Source of the DNA: Pseudomonadota bacterium
Lineage (GTDB): Bacteria > Pseudomonadota > Gammaproteobacteria > Steroidobacterales > Steroidobacteraceae
Assembly (NCBI GenBank): GCA_963204835.1
Contig: CAUJHJ010000040.1
Span: 56,124-120,123 of the forward strand
DNA: 64,000 nt
Direction: 5' to 3'
Position 1 is the stretch's first letter. Each line of letters opens with the position of its first letter. The notes beneath the pieces are model-generated. The model did not search any database, had not been told where the DNA came from, and saw only the letters and a list, made by a program, of their open reading frames with translations. This document shows, piece by piece, positions 28,232-39,029 of the stretch. Position numbers and translations under genes: made by a program.

Positions 28232-28971
28232 GCCGCCTGGCTGAGGTCCGGTTCGCCGAGCGCTTCGAGGATGGCCGAGCGCGCCCGTTCGCGCAGCGCC
28301 GCGGTGGCAGGCTCCGCGCTGCCCACGATCGCAGGCAGCGCCGGCAGGAACTCGACTTCGAGGCGGCCCCGCGAGAGCCGCATCCCGGGCGTCGGCAACG
28401 CTTCGCGCGTGCCGCGCAGCACGCAAGGCACCACGGGGCAGCCGGCGCGCGTCGCCGCGTGGAAGGCGCCCGAGTGGAATTTCAGCAATCCGGGCCGCTT
28501 GGCGAACGTGCCTTCGGGAAAGAACACCAGCGAGTGCCCGTTGCTCGCCGTGCGCAGCACCCGGCGCGCATCGCTCGCCCCCTTCTGCCGGTCGAAGCGC
28601 TCGACGAACTCCGAGCCGATGCGCGAGAGCAGCAGGCCCGCGAGCGGCACGCCCGACATTTCCCGCTTGATCACGAAGCCGAAGCGCGGCGGCAGTGCCG
28701 CCGTCAGCACGAGGCCATCGAGATAGCCGGCGTGGTTCGCGACCAGCACGCAATGGCCGGACGGCAGCCGGTCGGCGTGCCGCACATCGAGCTGCATGCC
28801 GGTGAGCGCGAGCCAGGAGCGTGCCGCCGCGCGTGCCACCCTGCGCCGCAGCCCAAGCCCGGGCAGCAGCATGCCGAGCAGCGCGATCACGGCGATCGGC
28901 AGGAACGCGAGGTAGGCGTACAGGGTGTACAGCCGGTCGATCGGTGCGGGCAGGCGAGGGGTGCCGGGCAT
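28228..28971 (-). CDS. 1-acyl-sn-glycerol-3-phosphate acyltransferase family protein
   Basis: A PlsC-type acyltransferase of 247 residues that transfers acyl chains to lysophospholipids at the inner membrane. A hydrophobic segment near the N-terminus (YLAFLPIAVIALLGMLLPG) anchors it. The catalytic HX4D motif is NHAGYLD, and the glycerol-phosphate binding motif is FFPEGT. I start at ATG 28971 (MPGTPRLPAP); earlier in-frame starts would extend into the region shared with xerD. The gene is divergent from xerD and converges on the trehalase with a three-base overlap. Which lysolipid it uses cannot be told. Confidence 0.9.
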   Translation of the reverse strand: MPGTPRLPAPIDRLYTLYAYLAFLPIAVIALLGMLLPGLGLRRRVARAAARSWLALTGMQLDVRHADRLPSGHCVLVANHAGYLDGLVLTAALPPRFGFVIKREMSGVPLAGLLLSRIGSEFVERFDRQKGASDARRVLRTASNGHSLVFFPEGTFAKRPGLLKFHSGAFHAATRAGCPVVPCVLRGTREALPTPGMRLSRGRLEVEFLPALPAIVGSAEPATAALRERARSAILEALGEPDLSQAA

Positions 28972-29095
28972 GGGGTGCCGTATCGCGCTTTCGCGGCCTC
29001 GGTGGTGTGAACTGGTTCTCTTTATGTTAATGCTTCCCGGCATATGTGAAGGTGATCACGCCGACTCCGGCAGGGGTTCCCCACACTGGCTCCAA

Positions 29096-30028
29096 ATGGC
29101 ACGCCCCGCGACTGCAACCGAATTGCGCAAACCTGCCGGCGAGACCGATCCGGCGGTGTCCCGCTTCATCGACGCTGTCTGGATGGAGCGGGGCCTGTCG
29201 TCGAACACGCTCGCGGCCTATCGCGCTGACCTCACGGCGCTCGCACGCTGGCTCGCCGAGCGCGGCCGCGACATCAGCGCGACCAGCCGCGCCGACCTGA
29301 TGGATTTCATCGCGTTTCGCGTGCAGGCCGGGGCCCGGCCGCGCTCGACCGCCCGCCAGCTGTCCTCGTTCCGCCGCTTCTTCCGCCACCTCGTGCGCGA
29401 AGGCACGCTGCGCGAGGATCCGACCGCGCAGATCGCGATGCCGAAGATCGGCCGCTCGCTGCCGCGTTCGCTGAGCGAAGAGGAAGTGGAGTCCTTGCTG
29501 AATGCGCCGGTCATCGGCGACCCGCTCGGCAACCGCGACCGCGCGATGCTCGAAGTGCTCTACGCCACGGGGCTGCGGGTCTCGGAGCTCGTGAGCCTGA
29601 AGCACAGCCAGGTGAACCTGAACCAGGGCGTGCTGCGCATCGTCGGCAAGGGCAATCGCGAGCGGCTGATCCCGCTCGGCGAGGAAGCGGTGCGCTGGCT
29701 GACCGAATTCACGCGCGGTCCGCGCAACGAGATCCTGCTCGATCGCACGACCGACTACCTCTTCCCGACGCGACGCGGCGATCGCATGACCCGCCAGGCC
29801 TTCTGGCACATCATCAAGCGCTACGCGCGCAAGGCCGGCGTCGAACGCGACCTGTCGCCGCACACGCTGCGCCATGCCTTCGCCACGCACCTCCTGAACC
29901 ACGGCGCCGACCTGCGCGTGGTGCAGATGCTCCTTGGCCACAGCGACCTGTCGACCACGCAGATCTATACGCATGTCGCCCGCGAGCGCATGAAGGACCT
30001 GCACGCCCAGCATCACCCCCGGGGCTGA
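29096..30028 (+). CDS. xerD: Site-specific tyrosine recombinase XerD
   Basis: XerD works with XerC at the dif site to resolve chromosome dimers. It has 310 residues. The N-terminal SAM-like domain includes RGLSSNTLAAYRADL. The catalytic residues are all present: arginine 161 (TGLRVSEL), lysine 185 (GKGNRERLIPL), histidine 256 and arginine 259 (HTLRHAFATHLL), histidine 282 (LLGHSDLST) and tyrosine 291 (QIYTHV). The ATG at 29096 fits the family N-terminus; the longer in-frame reading from 28925 overlaps the acyltransferase gene. This is the housekeeping recombinase, not part of a mobile element. It is followed by dsbC, a frequent neighbour in proteobacteria. Confidence 0.95.
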   Translation: MARPATATELRKPAGETDPAVSRFIDAVWMERGLSSNTLAAYRADLTALARWLAERGRDISATSRADLMDFIAFRVQAGARPRSTARQLSSFRRFFRHLVREGTLREDPTAQIAMPKIGRSLPRSLSEEEVESLLNAPVIGDPLGNRDRAMLEVLYATGLRVSELVSLKHSQVNLNQGVLRIVGKGNRERLIPLGEEAVRWLTEFTRGPRNEILLDRTTDYLFPTRRGDRMTRQAFWHIIKRYARKAGVERDLSPHTLRHAFATHLLNHGADLRVVQMLLGHSDLSTTQIYTHVARERMKDLHAQHHPRG

Positions 30029-30034
30029 TAGAAT
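30026..30034 (+). promoter_or_regulatory. Extended -10 promoter for dsbC
   Basis: TGATAGAAT is an extended -10 element (TGN plus TAGAAT) starting at the xerD stop codon. It would give dsbC its own start near 30041 with a leader of about 52 bases. No -35 box is seen, as is usual with extended -10 promoters. Confidence 0.4.
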
Positions 30035-30092
30035 CGGCGCGCCCGCGCGGCCGACCGAACCAATCCGGCTGCGGCGGGTCGAAGCCACCACC

Positions 30093-30797
30093 ATGCTGCG
30101 AACCCTTGCGATCATCCTTTCCCTGGGCCTGGCCACCGCGGCCGCCCAGGCCGACACGCGCGCCGACATCGCGAAGAAGTTCCCCGGCGCCACGGCCGAA
30201 GACGTGCGGCCGGCGCCGGTCCCGGGCCTCTTCGAGCTGCGCCGCGGCGGCGACATCGTCTACGTGACGCCGGACGCCCGCTACGCCTTCACGGGCGATC
30301 TCTACGACCTCGGTTCCAACAACAACCTGAGCGAGGCGCGCCGGCGCGGCCTGCGCCAGGAACTGCTCGCCGCGGTGCCAGACAGCCAGACGCTGGTTTT
30401 CTCGCCGCAGGACCCGAAGTACACGATCAGCGTGTTCACCGATGTCGACTGCGGCTATTGCCGCAAGCTGCACAGCCAGATCGCCGAGTACAACCGCCTC
30501 GGCGTGCGTGTGCGCTACCTGTTCTTCCCGCGTTCGGGCCCCGATACCGAGTCCTGGCACAAGGCCGAGAGCGTCTGGTGCGCCGCGGATCGCAAGGATG
30601 CGCTGACCCGCGCCAAGCGCGGCGAGACCGTGAAATCGAAACCCTGCGGTGCGACGCCGGTCGCGAAGCAGTACCAGCTCGGCGAAGACCTCGGCATCCA
30701 GGGCACGCCGGCCATCGTTCTCGCCAACGGCGAGTTGCTGCCGGGCTATGTGCCGCCCGCCATCCTGGTGGATCACCTGAAGACCGCCGCGCGCTGA
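30093..30797 (+). CDS. dsbC: Thiol:disulfide interchange protein DsbC
   Basis: A periplasmic disulfide isomerase of 234 residues. It has a signal peptide ending near AAAQA, an N-terminal dimerisation domain, and a thioredoxin domain with the active site DCGYC (cysteines 120 and 123) and the cis-proline loop GIQGTPAIV. A second cysteine pair (about 162 and 181) matches the structural disulfide of DsbC. It ends 13 bases from the convergent ferredoxin gene. Confidence 0.95.
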   Translation: MLRTLAIILSLGLATAAAQADTRADIAKKFPGATAEDVRPAPVPGLFELRRGGDIVYVTPDARYAFTGDLYDLGSNNNLSEARRRGLRQELLAAVPDSQTLVFSPQDPKYTISVFTDVDCGYCRKLHSQIAEYNRLGVRVRYLFFPRSGPDTESWHKAESVWCAADRKDALTRAKRGETVKSKPCGATPVAKQYQLGEDLGIQGTPAIVLANGELLPGYVPPAILVDHLKTAAR

Positions 30798-30810
30798 ACG
30801 CGGCGGCGAA

Positions 30811-31134
30811 TCAGCGCTCGAGCAAGCCGCGCTTGCCGGGCTTGCCTTCCCATTCCTTGGCGTCAGCCGGAGGTTCGCCCTTTTCGGTGATCACCGGCCA
30901 CTTGCGCGCGAGCTCCGCGTTCAGGGGCTTGTAGTCGAGCTGGTCGGCGGGCAGCTCTTCCTCCGAGAAGATCGCCTCGACCGGGCACTCGGGCTCGCAC
31001 AGGGTGCAGTCGATGCATTCGTCCGGATCGATCACCAGGAAATTCGGGCCTTCATGGAAGCAGTCGACGGGACAGACTTCCACGCAGTCCATGTATTTGC
31101 ACTTGATGCAATTCTCGGTGACGACGAAGGCCAT
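30811..31134 (-). CDS. fdxA: 7Fe ferredoxin (3Fe-4S/4Fe-4S)
   Basis: A small electron carrier of 107 residues. The first cluster motif is [14 protein letters not shown] (cysteines 9, 12, 17, 21) and the second is [12 protein letters not shown], the layout of the Azotobacter ferredoxin I family. The tail of about 50 residues after the clusters is normal for this family. Its redox partner is not evident from the neighbours (Nudix hydrolase, dsbC). Confidence 0.95.
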   Translation of the reverse strand: MAFVVTENCIKCKYMDCVEVCPVDCFHEGPNFLVIDPDECIDCTLCEPECPVEAIFSEEELPADQLDYKPLNAELARKWPVITEKGEPPADAKEWEGKPGKRGLLER

Positions 31135-31202
31135 GATCGATCCTGCTGCCGGGGCCTGCTATTTTGCCATGCATGGCCCGCGCGGCGTAGCCGGGCAGCG
31201 GG

Positions 31203-31742
31203 TCATCCCGTCCGCGCTTCGAACGTCGTGAAATGATGGTCCTCGCGTCCGCGCACGCGATCCTCGACGAAGCGGCGCAGGGCGAAGGTGATGCTCGGGA
31301 ATGCGAGGTCGGCCCACGGGATTTCGCCTTCGGTGACCATCCTGGTCTCGAGGCTCTCGGGCCCCACGCCGAATTCCGGCTCGGCGAGGCGGGCGCGAAA
31401 GAAGACATGCACCTGCTGCGCGGAATGCACGTGCACGATCGCGAGCAGCGAGCCGATCTGCACGCGGGCCAGCGCTTCCTCGTGCGACTCGCGCTCCGCG
31501 GCCTGCTGCAGCGTCTCGCCGGTTTCCATGAAGCCCGCGGGTACCGTCCAGTAGCCGCGCCGTGGCTCGATGGCGCGCCGGCAGAGCAGGATGCGCCCGC
31601 CATCTTCCGGCACGCAGCCGACGATGAGCTTCGGGTTGCGATAGTGGATCGTGCCGCAGCGTTCGCAGACGTGGCGCGGCAGGTGATCGCCCGCGGGCAC
31701 CTTGCTGATGACCGGCGAGCCGCAATGGCTGCAGAAATTCAT
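31203..31742 (-). CDS. Nudix hydrolase with N-terminal zinc ribbon
   Basis: A 179-residue protein that probably cleaves a nucleoside diphosphate linked to another group. The first 35 residues form a zinc ribbon (CSHCG and CERCG). The Nudix box runs from GFMETGETLQQAAERESHEE; the glycine that normally follows the EE pair is alanine here, a tolerated change. The ATG overlaps the stop of the upstream lipoprotein gene (ATGA), so the two are co-translated. NADH pyrophosphatase NudC has a similar ribbon but is longer, so the substrate remains open. Confidence 0.88.
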   Translation of the reverse strand: MNFCSHCGSPVISKVPAGDHLPRHVCERCGTIHYRNPKLIVGCVPEDGGRILLCRRAIEPRRGYWTVPAGFMETGETLQQAAERESHEEALARVQIGSLLAIVHVHSAQQVHVFFRARLAEPEFGVGPESLETRMVTEGEIPWADLAFPSITFALRRFVEDRVRGREDHHFTTFEARTG

Positions 31743-32413
31743 CGCGCGCCGGCGGAGGCGGCCCGGCTGCGTGCCTGGTCGAGCCCGGCGCGGATCGCGT
31801 TCGCCCACTGGCGCATCGCGCGGCGCGCATCGGCGGCATTCGTCACGCTGTTGGCGATCTCGAAGTAGCCCCGGTCGACGCCCTGCTTGCGGTCGACGAC
31901 GCGTGCCAGCAGCGCGCCGCTCTCGCCGTCATGGAAATCCGCGGTGAGCGTCATGCGGCCCGGGTCGACCGTATAGGTGCGCACGCGGCCGGCCGTGTCG
32001 AGCGAGCGGTCCGGCGCATTGATGTAGAGGTCGACGATCGCCGGCGCGATCCGCAACGTCTCAGGGCCTGCCTCGGTGACGATCCGGTACTGGCCACCCG
32101 CCGAGAAGGCGGCCGTGAAGACTTCGCGGAACTCCGTCGCGAGGACCCGCCGGATGCGCGCGGTGTCCACCTGTCGCAGCGACACCGATCCCGCGTTCGG
32201 GTCCCAGTTCCTGTCGAACGATACCTGCAGCGGTTCGAGCAGTATCTCGGTATAGCGCGCGAAATTGGCTTGCGGCTTGAGGTAAACGGCGTCGAGCTGC
32301 TTCTGGGGATAGAGCTCGAGCCCGTCCAGGCGCGCCTGCGGGACCGGCGCCGAGGCGCAGGCGGCGAGCAGCAGGGCCGCGCCCGTGCAGCTCCAACGGA
32401 TAGGGGTCAGCAT
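31739..32413 (-). CDS. DUF3313-like lipoprotein
   Basis: A 224-residue predicted lipoprotein. The signal peptide ends in a lipobox LAAC (cysteine 19). The rest looks like a soluble envelope domain, with YLKPQANFARYTEILLEPLQ near the start and TADFHDGESGALLARVVDR later, patterns I associate with the DUF3313 family. No function is known. It is the first gene of a two-gene unit with the Nudix hydrolase and lies 18 bases downstream of the tRNA-Leu gene on the same strand. Confidence 0.8.
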   Translation of the reverse strand: MLTPIRWSCTGAALLLAACASAPVPQARLDGLELYPQKQLDAVYLKPQANFARYTEILLEPLQVSFDRNWDPNAGSVSLRQVDTARIRRVLATEFREVFTAAFSAGGQYRIVTEAGPETLRIAPAIVDLYINAPDRSLDTAGRVRTYTVDPGRMTLTADFHDGESGALLARVVDRKQGVDRGYFEIANSVTNAADARRAMRQWANAIRAGLDQARSRAASAGAR

Positions 32414-32431
32414 GTGAGTCACCTCGCTGGG

Positions 32432-32518
32432 TGGTGCCGGGAGAGGGAATCGAACCCACACTCTGTTGCCAGAACCGGATTTTGAGTCCGGCGCGTCTAC
32501 CAGTTCCGCCATCCCGGC
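32432..32518 (-). tRNA. tRNA-Leu (anticodon CAA)
   Basis: The minus strand folds into a class II tRNA of 87 bases. The acceptor stem is GCCGGGA pairing with TCCCGGC, followed by A and an encoded CCA. The anticodon arm GCCGGACTCAAAATCCGGT carries CAA, which reads UUG. A long variable arm and a GGTTCGATTCC T-arm are present. The gene stands alone between the lipoprotein gene and the divergent sigma factor gene. No integrase or att repeat is linked to it. Confidence 0.95.
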
Positions 32519-32592
32519 CGAGCCTGAAAGAAAATTCTGGCAGATCGGCGCCAGCGCTGCGACCTTTTTCGCTGCCGGCGCATCCAATCGAT

Positions 32593-33162
32593 GTGGCAGG
32601 ATTCGGCGACATCGACCCCGGCGAGGCATTGATCGTGGCAGCCGCCCGCGGCGAGCGTGCGGCGCGCGCGCACCTGTATGCGCGCCTCGCGCCCGTGGTT
32701 CGCGCCCTTGCGCGCCGCCTGTGCACTCCCGCGGCGGCGGACGACATCATGCAGGACACGCTGATGGCGGTCTTCGATCACCTCGCGGATTTTCGCGGCG
32801 AATGTCCTTTCGGCCTCTGGGTGCGGCGCATCGCGCTGACGCGCTGCCTGATGCACCTTCGTTCGCCATGGCAGCGCGCGCAGGCCGCGTGGAGCAGTGC
32901 GCTCGCGGACGAACTGCCGGCGCCGGGCGCGCCGGTCGGGGAACTGCTCGACCTGCAGCGAGCGCTCGACCGCCTGCCACCGACCGCGCGGGCGGTGGTC
33001 TGGATGTACGAGGTGGAGGGCTACACCCACGAGGAGATCGCGCGGGCCTTTCGCCGCAGCGTGAGCTTCTCGAAATCGCAGCTGGCGCGCGCCCACGCAC
33101 GACTGCGGCTCGGCCGGACGAACGGTGCAGAGGAGGCGACATGCCTGGCGATCACCGACTGA
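32593..33162 (+). CDS. ECF-type RNA polymerase sigma factor
   Basis: A sigma-70 family protein of 189 residues. Region 2 is at about 40-85 (ADDIMQDTLMAVFDHLADF and GLWVRRIALTRCLMHLR); region 4 is at about 125-175 (LDRLPPTARAVVWMYEVEGY and THEEIARAFRRSVSFSKSQL). I choose GTG 32593; the frame stays open further upstream but runs into the tRNA-Leu gene. The stop overlaps the next gene by 22 bases, a typical sigma/anti-sigma arrangement. The target genes are unknown; its own downstream genes are the first candidates. Confidence 0.9.
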   Translation: MAGFGDIDPGEALIVAAARGERAARAHLYARLAPVVRALARRLCTPAAADDIMQDTLMAVFDHLADFRGECPFGLWVRRIALTRCLMHLRSPWQRAQAAWSSALADELPAPGAPVGELLDLQRALDRLPPTARAVVWMYEVEGYTHEEIARAFRRSVSFSKSQLARAHARLRLGRTNGAEEATCLAITD

Positions 33163-33635
33163 TGGCGCTCGCGGCGCAGGATGCGGCGTGCGAAGCGCCG
33201 TATTCCTTCGAGGAATTCGAGCGGCGCGGCCTGCGCGCCGGCAGCGTGGCGCGCCGCCGCGAGCGCATTGCCGGCCTTTCGGCCGCCGCCATGATCGTGG
33301 CCGCTCTCGTGGGCGGGTTGTGGCTCGTCGCCTCGCGCCCGGGCGTGCCCGTCGCGCAGGGGCGGGCGCCGGCGACGCCTCCCATGGATGCGGTCACGGC
33401 CGAACATTGGCTCGCGGCCGTCCCGGCGGAGCCGGTGGTGGTGCGGGCACACAGTTACGCGACCGTGGCCGCGCTCGAGGACCGCCTCGCTTTCATCGAC
33501 GATCGCCTCAACGACAGCCGCATGACGGGCACCGCGCCGGATGACGGCGGTGCGCTCGGCCGCGAGCGCGAGCGCCTCGTGAACGCGCTCGCGAGCGTGC
33601 GCTACGCGCAGATGCTGGCGGTCAATTCCCGGTGA
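33141..33635 (+). CDS. Single-pass membrane protein, probable anti-sigma factor
   Basis: A 164-residue protein with no family I recognise. The first 50 residues are cytoplasmic in character, one membrane segment follows (IAGLSAAAMIVAALVGGLWLV), and the remaining 90 residues would be periplasmic with a charged helical part (LEDRLAFIDDRLND). There is no zinc-binding HXXXCXXC motif. GGAGG lies just before the ATG at 33141, which overlaps the sigma gene. The layout suggests an anti-sigma factor; this is inferred from context only. Confidence 0.7.
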   Translation: MPGDHRLMALAAQDAACEAPYSFEEFERRGLRAGSVARRRERIAGLSAAAMIVAALVGGLWLVASRPGVPVAQGRAPATPPMDAVTAEHWLAAVPAEPVVVRAHSYATVAALEDRLAFIDDRLNDSRMTGTAPDDGGALGRERERLVNALASVRYAQMLAVNSR

Positions 33636-33669
33636 CACCGGACAAGGCAGATTGCAAAGGAGCCTTACC

Positions 33670-34530
33670 ATGACACGCATTGCCATTGGCGTCGCCCTTG
33701 CCTGGCTCGCCTGCGCGGCGGGCGTCGCGCAGGCGGCGGGCGATACGGCGGACATCGAAGCCCGGCTCGCCGCTGCGCAGGCGCGCCTCGAAGCCGCGGC
33801 CAACGAGATCGCGGCCCTGTCCACGCAGCTCGGCGAGCCCATGTTGCGGCGGATGATCATTCGCAGCCCGGGTGCCGCGCCGCCGCCACTCGTCGGCCTG
33901 TCGCTCGATCCGGGCGACGGCAAGGAAGGAGTGCGTGTGCTCGACGTGAGTCCCGGCGGGCCGGCCGCGGCGGCCGGTGTCCGCCAGGGCGATGTCATCG
34001 TGTCGATCGACGGCGAAGGCCTGGCCGGGCGCGAGCGGGCCGCACGCGAGGCAACCCGCCTGTTGCGCTCGGCGTCGCCCGGGCGGCCGGTGAAGCTCAA
34101 GGTGCTGCGCGCGGGCAAGCCGCTCGAGCTGGCGGTGCTGCCGCGCGAACTGCACTTCGACGCGGATGCATTCGGGCACGATGGGCCGTTCACGGCGGCG
34201 TTGCCGATGCCGCCCATGCCACCGCAGCGGGGCGACTTCCTGGTGGGGCGTGAGGGAGGTGGGCTTGCGGGCCTCGAGTTCGTGACCCTGACGCCGGGAC
34301 TCGGCCAGTACTTCGGCGCCGACAAGGGCGTGCTCGTCGTGCGCGCGCCGAAGTCCGGCGCACTGCAGTTGCAGGAAGGCGATGTCATCCAGTCGATCGG
34401 CGATCGTGTGCCGCGCAGCGGTGCACATGCAACCCGCATCCTCGCCTCCTACCAGCCGGGCGAGAGCACCGCGATCAAGGTGCTGCGCCGGCGCAAGGTC
34501 GTGACGCTGAATGCCGCCTTTGCGGGCTAG
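33670..34530 (+). CDS. Exported protein with two PDZ domains
   Basis: A 286-residue protein with a signal peptide (IGVALAWLACAAGVAQA), a short coiled-coil-like helix (IEARLAAAQARLEAAANEIA), and two PDZ-like domains. The first includes GVRVLDVSPGGPAAAAGVRQ followed by GDVIVSIDG; the second includes LVVRAPKSGALQLQEGDVIQ. There is no protease domain, so it is not a DegP-type enzyme. AAGGAG lies before the ATG at 33670, 34 bases after the membrane protein gene. It could sense envelope state for the sigma cassette, or be one of its targets. Confidence 0.8.
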   Translation: MTRIAIGVALAWLACAAGVAQAAGDTADIEARLAAAQARLEAAANEIAALSTQLGEPMLRRMIIRSPGAAPPPLVGLSLDPGDGKEGVRVLDVSPGGPAAAAGVRQGDVIVSIDGEGLAGRERAAREATRLLRSASPGRPVKLKVLRAGKPLELAVLPRELHFDADAFGHDGPFTAALPMPPMPPQRGDFLVGREGGGLAGLEFVTLTPGLGQYFGADKGVLVVRAPKSGALQLQEGDVIQSIGDRVPRSGAHATRILASYQPGESTAIKVLRRRKVVTLNAAFAG

Positions 34531-34578
34531 CGCCCGCGCGGCGCCGGCCGGCGGCGGGGCCCCTGCTACCATGCGCGC

Positions 34579-36749
<2,171 letters not shown>

Positions 36750-36792
36750 TGCCCGGCTTTACCAGCACGCATTCCTCCAAGGGGTGTCCCCG

Positions 36793-37122
36793 ATGAACGC
36801 TTTGATCCCAGTTGCCCACGCGCAGGCCGCCGGCGCGGCCCCGGGCGGTTCGTTCGCACCGCTGCTGATGATGGTGGTCTTCATCGTCATCTTCTATTTC
36901 CTGCTGATCCGCCCGCAGCAGAAGAAGGCGAAGGAGCACCAGGCGATGCTCGCGAAGATCGCGGCCGGCGACGAGGTCGTGACCTCGGGCGGCATCCTCG
37001 GCAAGGTGGTGGAGGTCGGCGACAGCTTCACGACGGTCGAGATCGCCGACGGCGTGCGCATCAAGGTGCAGAAGTTCCAGATCGGCTCGCTCGTGCCGAA
37101 GGGCACGCTCAAGGGCGCCTGA
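36793..37122 (+). CDS. yajC: Sec translocase accessory protein YajC
   Basis: A 109-residue inner-membrane protein of the SecDF-YajC complex. One membrane segment (LLMMVVFIVIFYFLLI) is followed by the signature RPQQKKAKEHQAML and a small cytoplasmic domain with GDEVVTSGGILGKV. It is 13 bases upstream of secD in the standard tgt-yajC-secD-secF order. Confidence 0.97.
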   Translation: MNALIPVAHAQAAGAAPGGSFAPLLMMVVFIVIFYFLLIRPQQKKAKEHQAMLAKIAAGDEVVTSGGILGKVVEVGDSFTTVEIADGVRIKVQKFQIGSLVPKGTLKGA

Positions 37123-37135
37123 GGAAAGAACCCCG

Positions 37136-39007
37136 ATGCTCGAGTTCGCCCGCTGGAAGTACATCCTCGTCGGCCTCGTCCTGCTCCTCGCGTGCTTCTT
37201 TGCGCTGCCGAATTTCTTCGGCGAAGACCCGGCGCTGCAGGTCGTGCGCAAGGACCGCGCCCCGATGGATGTGGCGGCCGAGGCGCGCATCGGCAAGTTC
37301 CTCGGCGAACGCGGCGTCGCCTATACCTCGTCCTTCGTCGACAATGGCCGGCTGATGGTGCGTTTCGGCAGCGTCGCGGCGCAGCTCGCGGCGCGCGATG
37401 CCGTCAACGAGGGCCTGAAGGACGAGTACATCACGGCGCTGTCGTTCGCCTCGCGCGCGCCCGCCTGGCTTGCGCGGATGGGCCTCAGGCCCATGCCGCT
37501 CGGCCTCGACCTGCGCGGCGGCCTGCACCTGCTGTACCAGGTGGACGTCAACGGCGCGGTGGGCCAGCTGCTCGAGAGCTATGAGCAGGACTTCCGCCGC
37601 GTGCTCGGCGAGAAGCAGCTGTCCTTCCTCGACATCGTCACGATCACGCAGGGCGCCGACATGCCGAACGGCGTGCGCGTGCTGCTCGCGCCGGGCGCGG
37701 ACGCCGACGCGGTACGCGCGGCACTGCAGGCCCTGCAGGCCGACCTCGCGATCGACACCGTGAACCTCGCGAGCGGCCCGGCCGTGCAGGCCGTGCTGAC
37801 GCCGGCGCAGATCCGCCAGCGCCAGGACTACGCGATCCAGCAGAACCTCACGACGCTCCGCAACCGCGTCAACGAACTCGGCGTCTCCGAGCCGATCGTG
37901 CAGCGCCAGGGCTTCGACCGCATCATCGTGCAGCTGCCCGGCGTGCAGAACTCGGCCGACGTCAAGGACATCCTCGGCAAGGTGGCGACCCTCGAGTTCC
38001 GCCTGGTCGACACGCAGGGCAGCATCGCGGAGGCCGTGCAGAGCGGCCGCGCGCCGCTCGGCTCGAAGCTCTACAAGGACAAGAACGGCCAGCCGGTGCT
38101 GCTGAAGCGCGAACTGATCGTCACCGGCGACCAGCTGACCGACGCGCTCACCGCGGCGACACAGGACGGCCCGGGCGTGTCGGTCAAGCTCGATGCGCGC
38201 GGCGGCGCGCAGATGCTGAAGACCACGCAGGCGAACCTCGGCAAGCCGATGGCGGTGGTGTTCATCGAGAAATCGCGCCAGACCGTCGACGTCGGCGGCA
38301 GGAAGATCGAGCGCGAGGTCACCGACCAGCGGGTGATCAGCGTCGCGACGATCCGCGGCGTGTTCAGCAACCAGTTCCAGATCACCGGGCTCACGCAGAG
38401 CGAGGCGCGCGAGCTTGCGCTGCTGCTGCGCGCCGGCTCGCTCGCCGCGCCGATCTTCCTTGCCGAGGAGCGCGCGATCGGCCCGAGCCTCGGCGCGAAG
38501 AACATCGAGCAGGGCGTCAAGGCGCTGATCGTCGGCATGGCCGCGGTGTTCCTCTTCATGCTGGTCTATTACCAGGTGTTCGGGCTCGTCGCGGACCTCG
38601 TGCTGCTCGCCAACGTGCTGCTGCTCACCGCGCTGCTGTCGATGATGGGCGCGGCGCTGTCGCTGCCGGGCATCGCCGGCATCATCCTCACCGTCGGCAT
38701 GGCGGTCGATGCGAACGTGCTGATCTACGAGCGCATCCGCGAGGAGCTGCGCAACGGCGTGTCGCCGCAGGCGGCGATCCGCGCCGGCTTCGACAAGGCC
38801 TTCTCGGCGATCGCGGACTCGAACGTCACGACCCTGATCGCCGGCATCGTGCTGTGGGTGTTCGGCACCGGCGCGATCCGCGGCTTCGCGGTCGTGCTGT
38901 CGCTCGGCATCGCGACCTCGATGTTCACGGCCTTGATGGGCAGCCGCGCGCTGCTGACCTTGATGTACGGCGGGCGCGCGAAGATCCGCAAGCTCGCGAT
39001 CGGCTGA
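37136..39007 (+). CDS. secD: Protein translocase subunit SecD
   Basis: SecD uses the proton gradient to help preproteins leave the SecYEG channel. The 623 residues include one N-terminal membrane segment, the D1 motif LGLDLRGGLHLLYQVD, the large periplasmic domain, and five C-terminal membrane segments, including GMAVDANVLIYERIREEL. The family position is normal and no oddity is seen. Confidence 0.97.
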   Translation: MLEFARWKYILVGLVLLLACFFALPNFFGEDPALQVVRKDRAPMDVAAEARIGKFLGERGVAYTSSFVDNGRLMVRFGSVAAQLAARDAVNEGLKDEYITALSFASRAPAWLARMGLRPMPLGLDLRGGLHLLYQVDVNGAVGQLLESYEQDFRRVLGEKQLSFLDIVTITQGADMPNGVRVLLAPGADADAVRAALQALQADLAIDTVNLASGPAVQAVLTPAQIRQRQDYAIQQNLTTLRNRVNELGVSEPIVQRQGFDRIIVQLPGVQNSADVKDILGKVATLEFRLVDTQGSIAEAVQSGRAPLGSKLYKDKNGQPVLLKRELIVTGDQLTDALTAATQDGPGVSVKLDARGGAQMLKTTQANLGKPMAVVFIEKSRQTVDVGGRKIEREVTDQRVISVATIRGVFSNQFQITGLTQSEARELALLLRAGSLAAPIFLAEERAIGPSLGAKNIEQGVKALIVGMAAVFLFMLVYYQVFGLVADLVLLANVLLLTALLSMMGAALSLPGIAGIILTVGMAVDANVLIYERIREELRNGVSPQAAIRAGFDKAFSAIADSNVTTLIAGIVLWVFGTGAIRGFAVVLSLGIATSMFTALMGSRALLTLMYGGRAKIRKLAIG

Positions 39008-39029
39008 GCCCGCGGGGCGAGGACAGGAC

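Noticed and set aside
32432..32518. tRNA-Leu as a mobile-element attachment site.
   Set aside because: No integrase, repeat of the tRNA 3' end or composition change is seen next to it.
32431..32592. A longer start for the sigma factor.
   Set aside because: It would be translated through the tRNA-Leu gene and carries no sigma-factor sequence; GTG 32593 fits better.
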